Of a stretch of 64,000 nucleotides of DNA, positions 9,990-17,409 are shown piece after piece (position 1 is the first letter of the stretch; each line of letters begins with the position of its first letter). The stretch lies in NCBI RefSeq assembly GCF_004217185.1, contig NZ_SHKL01000001.1, positions 3,842,001 through 3,906,000 of the forward strand. The letters run 5' to 3'. The notes under the pieces were generated by a model. The model worked only from the letters and a program-made list of their open reading frames with translations. It was not told where the DNA came from and searched no databases. Both the position numbers and the translations under genes were made by a program. The DNA comes from Pseudonocardia sediminis (GTDB lineage Bacteria > Actinomycetota > Actinomycetes > Mycobacteriales > Pseudonocardiaceae).

Positions 9990-10808
9990 GTGCCCGAGCG
10001 AGAGCACCAGGTGAACCAGGCGTTCGTCACCCTCGCCGACAGCCTGGTCGACGACTACGACATCATCGATCTGCTGGACCAGCTCGTGGCCCACTGCGTG
10101 TCGCTGCTGGCCGCCGAGTCCGCCGGCATCGTCCTGGGCGACGCCCGGGGCCAGCTCCGGGCCGTCGCGGCGTCCAGCGAGGCCGCCCAGGCGATGGAGC
10201 TGCTGCAGGTGCAGGCCGACCAGGGCCCCTGCCTGGACAGCTTCAGCACCGCCACCGCGATCAGCGTCCCGGACATCGGGCAGGCCGCCGACCGGTGGCC
10301 GCGCGTCGTCGACGTCCTCACCCGGGCGGGGTTCGCCGGATCGGTGCACGCGATCCCCCTGCGGCTGCGGGGTCAGGCCATCGGCGCGCTGAACCTGTTC
10401 CACCGCAGCCCCGGGCCCCTGCCCGAACGCGACCTCGCCCTCGGGCAGGCCCTCGCCGACGTGGCCACGATCGGCATCCTGTCCGAGCGGGCCATCCGCC
10501 GCGGCGAGGTGGTCACCGAGCAGCTCCAGACCGCGCTCGACAGCCGGGTGGTCATCGAGCAGGCCAAGGGGGTGCTCTCCCAGCAGCTCGACGCGGGCAT
10601 GGACGTGGCGTTCGAGCGGCTGCGCCGGTACTCGCGGAACAACAACCTGCGCCTGAGCGAGGTGGCCCGTCAGGTCGTCGCCGGGGAGCTCGCCACGGGC
10701 GACATCGCACCGGAGGCCACGGGCGACATCGCACCGGAGTCCGTCTCCCCGGAGGCTGTCGGCCGGCAGAACGCCCGCGCCGACCCGTCGTCCTGCGTCC
10801 GCCGCTGA
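9990..10808 (+). CDS. GAF-ANTAR transcription antitermination regulator
   Basis: 272 residues with GTG start chosen because AAGGAGG (9975-9981) sits 8 nt upstream. GAF domain (about 15-170; ADQGPCLDSFSTATAISVPD, AIPLRLRGQAIGALNLF) followed by ANTAR (about 180-235; SRVVIEQAKGVLSQQL, AFERLRRYSRNNNLRLSEVA), the canonical RNA-binding three-helix form. The C-terminal tail contains an exact duplication of 8 residues, ATGDIAPE, encoded by a 24-bp tandem repeat. It shares architecture, not close sequence, with the preceding gene, so the two may respond to different signals. Confidence 0.93.
   Translation: MPEREHQVNQAFVTLADSLVDDYDIIDLLDQLVAHCVSLLAAESAGIVLGDARGQLRAVAASSEAAQAMELLQVQADQGPCLDSFSTATAISVPDIGQAADRWPRVVDVLTRAGFAGSVHAIPLRLRGQAIGALNLFHRSPGPLPERDLALGQALADVATIGILSERAIRRGEVVTEQLQTALDSRVVIEQAKGVLSQQLDAGMDVAFERLRRYSRNNNLRLSEVARQVVAGELATGDIAPEATGDIAPESVSPEAVGRQNARADPSSCVRR
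10692..10739 (+). repeat. Exact 24-bp tandem duplication inside GAF-ANTAR gene
   Basis: Two identical 24-bp copies (10692-10715 and 10716-10739) beginning gccacgggcgacatcgc encode ATGDIAPE twice in frame. Perfect identity indicates a recent event or ongoing copy-number variation. Confidence 0.9.
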
Positions 10809-10836
10809 GCGGTCGCGCGACGACGGGCCGGCGCTC

Positions 10837-11046
10837 TCAGACGGACCCGTCCTCGTCGACGAAGATCGCCGACTCCGGGCAGGCGACGGCACCGGCGCGG
10901 GCGGAGGCCTCCAGCTCCGGTGGGACGTCGACGTGCTTGCCGACGAGGGCGTTGTACCCCTCGTCGTCGAGGTCGTAGACGTCCGGCGCGACCGCGGCGC
11001 ACTGCCCGTGCGCCGCGCACAGCGCCGGGTCGACGAAGTACCTCAC
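10837..11046 (-). CDS. [3Fe-4S] ferredoxin, P450-associated
   Basis: 69-residue ferredoxin with cysteines in CAAHGQC and ACPES, the C-x5-C...CP arrangement of single-cluster 3Fe-4S ferredoxins that feed electrons to actinobacterial P450s. GTG overlaps the P450 stop (GTGA), so it is the dedicated redox partner of the upstream P450. No ferredoxin reductase gene is visible in the window. It is the last gene of a CoA-transferase / P450 / ferredoxin operon. Confidence 0.95.
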   Translation of the reverse strand: MRYFVDPALCAAHGQCAAVAPDVYDLDDEGYNALVGKHVDVPPELEASARAGAVACPESAIFVDEDGSV

Positions 11047-12272
11047 GCGCCCGAGCCCTCCTTCGCACCCGGGGTGAACTCGACCGGCAGCGTCTCCATG
11101 TCGCGGGTGACGGTGCTGTGGCTGAACAGGGGCTCCTGACCGGAGGCCATGTGCAGGTCGGGCAGACGGCGCAGCATCTCCTCCATCGCCGTCAGCGCCT
11201 GCAGGCGGGCCAGGTGCGAGCCGATGCAGCGGTGCGGGCCGTAGCCGAACGCGATGTTGGTCGGGATCTTGCGGGTGATGTCGATCTCGTGCGGGTCGGA
11301 GAAGTGGCGGGGGTCGCGGGCGGCCGCGGCGTAGGACAGCATGACCATCTCCCCCTTCTTGATCGTCTGGCCGGCGACCTCGGTGTCCTTGGTCGCGGTC
11401 CGTCCCAGCGACAGGATCGAGGCGTAGACCCGGATGACCTCCTCCACCGCGCCCGGGCGCAGCGACGGGTCGTCGGCGAGGCGCTTCGCGTCCTCGGGGT
11501 GCGTGGCCAGGAAGTGCGCGATGCCCGAGAGCAGGAACGTCGTGGTGGCCAGGCCACCGGCCAGCATGTCGACCATGATGAAGATCTTGTGGTTCCACGG
11601 CGCCGGCTCGCCGTCGTCGGTCTCGACACCCTTGAGGACGGCGTCGACGAAGTCACCGCGCTCCGGCTCGTTCTGCCGCTGCTTGAGGTAGCCGTCGAGG
11701 TAGGCGCCGACCTTGTTCCAGCCGTCGCCACGCTCGGCCACCGGGCCACGCACCGCCTGGTCGGCGGCGGCCTGCAGGTAGGGCAGATCCTCCAGCGGCA
11801 CCCCCAGCATCGTCGAGAAGAACACCCGGCCCGGGAGGTGCGCGGCGAAGGCGTCCACCCAATCGCAGCTGCCGTGGTCGATGAACTGGTCGATCAGCTC
11901 GTTGGCGTTGGCCCGGATGCTCTCCTTGTTGCCGCGGATAGCGCGCGGGCTGAAGAACTCGCCCAGGTGCGAGCGCCACCGGGTCTGGTACGGCGGGTCG
12001 ATCTCCAACGGGTAGAGCCGCGCGTCGTCGGTGCCGCTGCGGGTGGGCTCGTAGCCGTTGGTGTTGGTCCAGGTCTGCCAGTCCTGCCCGATGGCGCGGA
12101 CGTCGTCGAACCCGCTCACCACCCAGTAGCCTCCCTGCGCCTCGCTGCGCGCGACCGGGCATCCCTGGTGCACGGCCGAGACGACCTCGTCGAAGTTCTG
12201 CGAGAACTCGGTCGAGTCGAGGTCGAAGTCGGTGAAGTGGTTCCGTCCACCGATCTCTCCGGACACGGTCAT
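11043..12272 (-). CDS. Cytochrome P450 with atypical I-helix
   Basis: 409-residue bacterial class I P450, soluble. ATG at 12272 follows a GAGGAG ribosome site. Haem-binding loop FGYGPHRCIG, ExxR in EEVIRVYA and the PERF-like region are intact. The oxygen-activating I-helix motif reads AGGLATT where most P450s have AGx(D/E)TT, so the acidic residue of the acid-alcohol pair is Ala. It lies 34 bp after a CoA-transferase and is fused by overlap to a ferredoxin, across from an acyl-CoA synthetase/crotonase operon. A role in oxidising an acid or CoA-linked alicyclic, terpenoid or steroid substrate is plausible but inferred. Confidence 0.95.
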   Translation of the reverse strand: MTVSGEIGGRNHFTDFDLDSTEFSQNFDEVVSAVHQGCPVARSEAQGGYWVVSGFDDVRAIGQDWQTWTNTNGYEPTRSGTDDARLYPLEIDPPYQTRWRSHLGEFFSPRAIRGNKESIRANANELIDQFIDHGSCDWVDAFAAHLPGRVFFSTMLGVPLEDLPYLQAAADQAVRGPVAERGDGWNKVGAYLDGYLKQRQNEPERGDFVDAVLKGVETDDGEPAPWNHKIFIMVDMLAGGLATTTFLLSGIAHFLATHPEDAKRLADDPSLRPGAVEEVIRVYASILSLGRTATKDTEVAGQTIKKGEMVMLSYAAAARDPRHFSDPHEIDITRKIPTNIAFGYGPHRCIGSHLARLQALTAMEEMLRRLPDLHMASGQEPLFSHSTVTRDMETLPVEFTPGAKEGSGA

Positions 12273-12306
12273 GGCATCTCCTCGTGGGTGTGGTGGGGCG
12301 TGCGTT

Positions 12307-13518
12307 CTAGATGCGTGTGGCGGCGGTGCCGCTCTGGGCGGGGTCGCCCGCCACGGCACCGGAGGCGAGCAGCTCGTCGCGGCGCTCGGCGTCGTAGCCG
12401 AGCTCGGCGAGCACCTCGGTGGTGTGCTCGCCCAGGCGCGGGGCGGGTCGCTGCCATGCCAGCGGCTCCCCGTCGGCGAGCCAGGGCAGGCGGACGAGCG
12501 GGACGTCGTCGGAGTCGACGAACGTGCCGCGCTCGGCGGCGATGTCGGTCTGCACGGCCTCCTCCAGGCCGAACACCTTCCCCGCCGGAACGCCCGCGGC
12601 ACTCAGGCGCTCGATCCAGGTCTCGGTGGGCTCGCGCAGCGTGATCGCGGTGATCGTGATCTCGAGCGCGTCCTTGTTCCGGGTCCGGTCGGCGACGGTC
12701 GCGAAGCGCTCCTCGTCGATCAGCCCGGGAGCGCCGAGCGCGCGGGCCGCGGCCTCCCACAGCTTCTGGCTCGGCGCGGCCAGCAGCAGGTAGCCGTCGG
12801 CGGCCTCGTAGCACTGGTACGGCGCGGCGATCGGGTTGCCGGAGCCCGCGCGGCGGGGCCGCTGCCCGGTCACGCGTGCGCTGGTGGCCTGGTAGGCGAC
12901 GAGGGAGAACGCGGTGTCGACGAGCGAGGTCTCCAGGGTCCCGACGTCCTGGCCCTTCGCACGCGCCAGCAGCGCGCCGAGGACGCCCATCGCGACCCAC
13001 TGCCCGGTGCCGAGGTCGACGACCGACGGCGCGCAGCGGGTGGGCGGCGCGTCGTCGTGCCCGGTCATCTCCATGATCCCGCTGAACGCCTGGACCAGCG
13101 GGTCGTAACCGGGGCGGCCGCGCCCCACCGGGCCGGTGCCGAACGCGTTGACGTCGTAGTAGAGGACGTCGGGGTTCTGTGCCAGCGCCGCCTCGCGCCC
13201 GATGCCGAGCCGGTCGGCCACCCCGGGGCGCATGCTCTGCAGCACCACGTCGGACCGCGCGATGATCGCCAGCGCGACCTCGACGCCGTCGGGCGACTTC
13301 AGGTCGATCACGACGCCGCGCTTGCCCGCGCCGACGTAGCGGTGCACGACGCTGACCCCGGCGGCCTGCGAGGCGTAGTGCCGCGAGTCGTCACCGGCCG
13401 GCGGTTCGACCTTGATCACGTCGGCCCCGAGCTGCGCCAGGATCATCGAGCCGAACGGGCCTGCGATGTTCGCGCAGAAGTCGACGATCCGGACACCGCG
13501 CAGCGGCAGGAAACTCAT
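12307..13518 (-). CDS. Class III (CaiB/BaiF) CoA-transferase
   Basis: 403-residue CoA-transferase. ATG at 13518 (MSFLPLRGVRIVDF) is preferred over the longer open frame because it begins at the family start and has GGAAGGGG upstream. Motifs: ANIAGPFGSMILAQLGADVIKVEPP near the N-terminus (split by function into the CoA-site helix and strand) and the catalytic Asp region CAPSVVDLGTGQ. Such enzymes swap CoA between carboxylic acids. First gene of an operon with P450 and ferredoxin, and divergent from an acyl-CoA synthetase, consistent with activating the P450 substrate or its product. Confidence 0.95.
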   Translation of the reverse strand: MSFLPLRGVRIVDFCANIAGPFGSMILAQLGADVIKVEPPAGDDSRHYASQAAGVSVVHRYVGAGKRGVVIDLKSPDGVEVALAIIARSDVVLQSMRPGVADRLGIGREAALAQNPDVLYYDVNAFGTGPVGRGRPGYDPLVQAFSGIMEMTGHDDAPPTRCAPSVVDLGTGQWVAMGVLGALLARAKGQDVGTLETSLVDTAFSLVAYQATSARVTGQRPRRAGSGNPIAAPYQCYEAADGYLLLAAPSQKLWEAAARALGAPGLIDEERFATVADRTRNKDALEITITAITLREPTETWIERLSAAGVPAGKVFGLEEAVQTDIAAERGTFVDSDDVPLVRLPWLADGEPLAWQRPAPRLGEHTTEVLAELGYDAERRDELLASGAVAGDPAQSGTAATRI

Positions 13519-13685
13519 CGAGGCGTCCCCTTCCCGGCACGCCCGCTCCGGTGCACCGTCTGTGATCCAGTACACACGGTGTGATCGGGCGACCGCGACT
13601 GTCGGTTCCGCTAGTTGGTCTTCGTCTCCGGCGGTACCTAGGCTCGAACGGCCGGTGGTGGGCGAACGGGGAAGGCGGCGGCCGC
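13519..13685. promoter_or_regulatory. Divergent promoter region with 11-bp inverted repeat
   Basis: Separates the leftward CoA-transferase/P450/ferredoxin operon from the rightward acyl-CoA synthetase operon. It holds cacacggtgtg (13573-13583), a perfect inverted repeat around one central base, flanked by tgtgatc-like half sites. A regulator bound here could control both operons; no regulator gene is adjacent. Confidence 0.4.
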
Positions 13686-15305
13686 GTGACCGAGTGGACC
13701 TTCGCCGACGTCTGGGAGGCGGCCGCGGACGCCGTGCCCGGCGGGACCGCCCAGGTCCACGGCGACCGGCGCGACACCTGGTCGGTCTTCGACCGGCGTG
13801 CCGACGGGGTCGCCGCGACCCTCCTCGACGCCGGGCTGAGCCGTCAGGACTCCGTCGCGCTCGCCCTCTACAACGGCACCGAGTACCTCGAGTCGGCGTT
13901 CGGTGCGTTCAAGGCCGGGCTGGTCCCGGTGAACACGAACTACCGCTACGGCCCCGACGAGCTCACCTACCTCTGGGACGACGCGGACGCGAGCGCCGTC
14001 GTGTTCCACGGGGCGCTGACCGACACCGTCGCGCAGGTCCGCGACCGGCTCCCGGGGGTGCGGCTGTGGCTGCACGCCGACGACGCGACGACACCGTGCC
14101 CGGACTGGGCCGTGCCCTACGAGCAGGCGGCGGCCTCGGCGGGCGGGCGCGTCCGTGCCCCGTGGGGCCGTTCCGGCGACGACCTGCTCCTGATCTACAC
14201 CGGCGGGACGACCGGGCGTCCCAAGGGCGTGATGTGGCGCCAGCACGACATGTACCGCGTCTCCGACGTCGCCCGCGACCCCGACACCGCCGACCTGGCG
14301 CACGTCCGTTCGCGGATCACGGCGTCGCAGAACCGTCCGGTCGGGCTGCCCGGGTCGCCCCTGATGCACGGCACCGGGTTCGTCTTCGCCGGGACGGTGC
14401 TGTCCCGCGGCGGCACCGTCGTCACCGCGACCTCACGGCGCCTGGACGTCCCCGAGCTACTGGACCTGATCACCGGAGAGCGGGTCTCGGCGCTGTGCAT
14501 CGTCGGCGACGCGTTCTGCCGGCCGATCCTCGACACGCTGCGGGAGCACCCCGGGCGCTGGGACCTGACGAGCCTGACCGCGGTGTCGTCGTCGGGGATG
14601 ATGTGGTCGCCGGCGAACAAGGACGCCCTGCTGGAGTACGCGCCCGACGCGCTGCTGGTCGACATGCTCTCCAGCAGCGAGGCCAGCGGGATGGGGCGCT
14701 CGGTCGTCTCGGCGCGCAAGCGCGCGTCGGCGTCCCGGTTCCGGCTCGGCGAGAACTCCTTCGTGATCGACGAGAACGACGTGCCGGTGGTGCCGGGGTC
14801 CGGGCAGGTCGGGCGGGTCGCGGTGCGCGGCATCCTGCCGCTGGGCTACCACAAGGACCCGGTCAAGACCGCCGCCACCTTCCCGGTGATCGACGGCGTG
14901 CGGTGCTCGGTGCCCGGAGACTTCGCCACCGTCGAGGCCGACGGGTCGGTGACCCTGCTCGGCCGCGGTTCGACCAGCATCAACACCGGTGGCGAGAAGG
15001 TGTTCCCGGAGGAGGTCGAGGAGGCCCTGAAGTCCCACCCGGACGTCGTCGACGCCCTGGTGGTCGGTGTACCGGACGAGCGTTTCGGCTCGGCGGTGGC
15101 CGCACTGGTGCAGACCCGCGACGACGTCGACACCGGCGTGCTGGTGGAGCACGTGCGCAGCCGCCTGGCCGGATACAAGGCACCCCGGCACGTGCTGGTG
15201 GTCGACGACGTCGGCCGGGGCCCCAACGGCAAGGCCGACTACGTTGCGGCCAGGACCCGGATCGAGGCGTGGCTCGCCGCGCCCGCGACCATCCCCGAGC
15301 GCTGA
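13686..15305 (+). CDS. Acyl-CoA synthetase (FadD19-like)
   Basis: 539-residue ANL-superfamily ligase that forms an acyl-AMP and then acyl-CoA. GTG at 13686 gives the expected start (VTEWTFADVWEAAAD), preceded by GGGGAAGG; the frame is open 35 codons further up without homology. Motifs: P-loop IYTGGTTGRPKGVMW, hinge GDFATVEADGSVTLLGRG, NTGGEKVFPEEVEEAL and catalytic Lys in GPNGKADY. The INTGGEKVFPEEVEEAL signature resembles mycobacterial FadD19, which activates steroid side-chain acids, and the next gene resembles EchA19. Substrate class is inference. Confidence 0.95.
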   Translation: MTEWTFADVWEAAADAVPGGTAQVHGDRRDTWSVFDRRADGVAATLLDAGLSRQDSVALALYNGTEYLESAFGAFKAGLVPVNTNYRYGPDELTYLWDDADASAVVFHGALTDTVAQVRDRLPGVRLWLHADDATTPCPDWAVPYEQAAASAGGRVRAPWGRSGDDLLLIYTGGTTGRPKGVMWRQHDMYRVSDVARDPDTADLAHVRSRITASQNRPVGLPGSPLMHGTGFVFAGTVLSRGGTVVTATSRRLDVPELLDLITGERVSALCIVGDAFCRPILDTLREHPGRWDLTSLTAVSSSGMMWSPANKDALLEYAPDALLVDMLSSSEASGMGRSVVSARKRASASRFRLGENSFVIDENDVPVVPGSGQVGRVAVRGILPLGYHKDPVKTAATFPVIDGVRCSVPGDFATVEADGSVTLLGRGSTSINTGGEKVFPEEVEEALKSHPDVVDALVVGVPDERFGSAVAALVQTRDDVDTGVLVEHVRSRLAGYKAPRHVLVVDDVGRGPNGKADYVAARTRIEAWLAAPATIPER

Positions 15306-15315
15306 GGAGCGGCCG

Positions 15316-16122
15316 ATGACCCCGATCCTGTTCGAGAAGGGCGACGGTATCGCCCGCGTCACCCTGAACCGCCCGGAGAAGCGCAACGCGCTGACCCCGG
15401 AGATGGTCGTGCGGCTGGCAGCGATCTGGGACGAGGTCGCCGACGACGACGAGGTCCGGGTCGTGCTGGTGACCGGCGCCGGGGAGAAGGCGTTCTGCTC
15501 CGGCGGTGACCTCGGCGCGCTGATCCCGATCATGATGCGCACCCGTGAGCCGGCCGACGAGTGGGAGGAGCGCCTCGCCGCCCGCCGCTCACTGCTGCAC
15601 GCGGCGCTGCTGCGCAACGACACGTTCTTCAAACCGGTGGTCGCCGCCGTCAACGGGCCGGCCGCGGCCGGGGGCACCGAGTTCCTGCTCTCGACCGACA
15701 TCCGGGTCGCCGCGACGCACGCGACGTTCACGCTCACCGAGGTCCGCCGGGGTCTGATCGCCGGCGGCGGCTCGCTGGCCCGGCTGACCCGGCAGCTCTC
15801 GTGGGCCGACGCGATGGAGGTCGCGCTCGTCGCCGAGCCGATCGACGCCGGGCACGCGCTACGGATCGGCCTGGTCAACCGGGTGGTCGCCCCGGAGGAC
15901 CTGCTCGCCACGGCCGAGGGCATGGCCCGCTCGATCTGCCTCGGGGCGCCGGTCGCGCTGGCCAAGAGCAAGGAGGCGATGATCCGTTCCAACGGCCGTC
16001 CGCTCGACGAGGCGTTCGCGATCGAGACCGAGTGCGTCGTCGCCAACGCGCGCACCGAGGACGCCCGTGAGGGGCCCCGCGCGTTCATGGAGAAGCGCGA
16101 ACCCGTCTTCCGGGGGCGATGA
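15316..16122 (+). CDS. Enoyl-CoA hydratase (EchA19-like crotonase)
   Basis: 268 residues, crotonase fold. Both canonical acids are present: Glu in AAAGGTEFLLS and Glu in FTLTEVRRGL, so hydratase activity is likely. Ends EGPRAFMEKREPVF, a C-terminal signature shared with EchA19-type hydratases. Begins 10 bp after the acyl-CoA synthetase and ends one base before the next ATG (TGAGATG), so it is the middle gene of a three-gene operon. Confidence 0.93.
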   Translation: MTPILFEKGDGIARVTLNRPEKRNALTPEMVVRLAAIWDEVADDDEVRVVLVTGAGEKAFCSGGDLGALIPIMMRTREPADEWEERLAARRSLLHAALLRNDTFFKPVVAAVNGPAAAGGTEFLLSTDIRVAATHATFTLTEVRRGLIAGGGSLARLTRQLSWADAMEVALVAEPIDAGHALRIGLVNRVVAPEDLLATAEGMARSICLGAPVALAKSKEAMIRSNGRPLDEAFAIETECVVANARTEDAREGPRAFMEKREPVFRGR

Positions 16123-16123
16123 G

Positions 16124-17353
16124 ATGACGATTCTGACCGGGGTCCGCGTCGTGGAGATGGGGCTGTGGGTCGCCGGGCCCGCCGCCGGCGGGGTGCTCGC
16201 CGACTGGGGCGCCGAGGTGATCAAGATCGAGCCGCCGAGGGGCGACCCGATGCGGGGCCTGTTCGGTGCGCTGTCGGGCTCGCAGGAGACGCGGTGCCCG
16301 CCGTTCGACCTCTACAACCGCGGCAAACGCAGCGTGTCGGTCGACGTCAACACCGAGCAGGGCCGCGACCTCGTCGAACAGATCATCGGCGACGCCGACG
16401 TGTTCGTGACGAACATGCGCCCGGCGTTCCTGGAGCGGGTCGGGCTCGACCACGAGCGACTCCTGGCCCGGTTCCCGCGCCTGGTCTACGCCAGCCTCAC
16501 CGGCTACGGCCTGGAGGGGCCCGACCGCGACGCCCCCGGGTTCGACGTGGCCGCGTTCTCCGCGCGCGGCGGCGTCGCGGACCGCTCGACGCCTCCGGGC
16601 GATGCGCCCACCACCCTGGCCGGGGGCATGGGTGACACCGTCACCGGCGTCACCACCGTCGCCGCGATCCTGGCCGCCCTGCTCTACCGGGAGCGGACCG
16701 GGGAGGGCCAGCTGGTGGAGACGTCTCTGCTGCGCTCGGGCGCCTACTCGATCGGCATGGAGCTCTCGACCCGCCTCACGCTGGGCAAGCTCGCTCCCCC
16801 GCCGAGCCGGGTGAAGCCCCAGAACCCGCTGATGAACTCCTACGCCGGCAAGGGCGGCGAGTGGTTCTGGCTGATGGGCGCCGAGGCCGAGCGGCACTGG
16901 CCCGGCATCCGTGCGGCCCTGGACGACGAGCGCCTCGACGACGAGCGGTTCTCCACCCCGCGCGGCCGTCGCAAGGCCGCGGGTGACTTCGTCGCGATCC
17001 TGGACGAGATCTTCGCGAGCCGGACACGCGAGGAGTGGGCGCAGCGCTTCGAGGAGAACGAGGTGTGGTGGACGCCGGTGAACTCCGCCGCCGACGTCCT
17101 CACCGACCCGCAGGCGCACGCGGCCGGGGTGTTCGTCGACGTCCCGGTCGCCGGCAGCGGGAGCGACACGATCAGCTCCCTCGCCACCCCGGTGACGTTC
17201 GGAGCCGGGGCCGGCCCGACCGCCGCACCTCCGGCGATCGGCGACGACACCGACGCCGTCCTGCGCGACCTCGGCATCTCCGACGCCGAGCTCGACCGGC
17301 TGCACTCCGAGAAGATCGTGCACAGCCCGGAGCCGCCCGACGAGCAGCCCTGA
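16124..17353 (+). CDS. Class III (CaiB/BaiF) CoA-transferase
   Basis: 409-residue second CoA-transferase, distinct from the one at 12307-13518. Motifs: GLWVAGPAAGGVLADWGAEVIK at the N-terminus (CoA site), YNRGKRSVSVDV, and catalytic Asp in AGGMGDTVTGV. Last gene of the operon, followed by a bidirectional hairpin terminator. Two divergent operons each ending or beginning with a CoA-transferase suggests a pathway with two CoA-exchange steps, for instance substrate activation and CoA recovery; this is inference. Confidence 0.94.
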   Translation: MTILTGVRVVEMGLWVAGPAAGGVLADWGAEVIKIEPPRGDPMRGLFGALSGSQETRCPPFDLYNRGKRSVSVDVNTEQGRDLVEQIIGDADVFVTNMRPAFLERVGLDHERLLARFPRLVYASLTGYGLEGPDRDAPGFDVAAFSARGGVADRSTPPGDAPTTLAGGMGDTVTGVTTVAAILAALLYRERTGEGQLVETSLLRSGAYSIGMELSTRLTLGKLAPPPSRVKPQNPLMNSYAGKGGEWFWLMGAEAERHWPGIRAALDDERLDDERFSTPRGRRKAAGDFVAILDEIFASRTREEWAQRFEENEVWWTPVNSAADVLTDPQAHAAGVFVDVPVAGSGSDTISSLATPVTFGAGAGPTAAPPAIGDDTDAVLRDLGISDAELDRLHSEKIVHSPEPPDEQP

Positions 17354-17360
17354 CCGCCGC

Positions 17361-17407
17361 ACTCGTGGGGCTTTCGTGCCGCGACACCGCACGACAGCTC
17401 CACGAGT
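17361..17407. terminator. Bidirectional terminator between convergent genes
   Basis: Left arm actcgtggggctttcgtg (17361-17378) and right arm cacgacagctccacgagt (17390-17407) pair at 16 of 18 positions around an 11-nt loop. It lies between the stops of a rightward CoA-transferase and a leftward thiolase-like gene. No long U-tract on either side, as is usual in actinobacteria. Confidence 0.75.
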
Positions 17408-17409
17408 GG

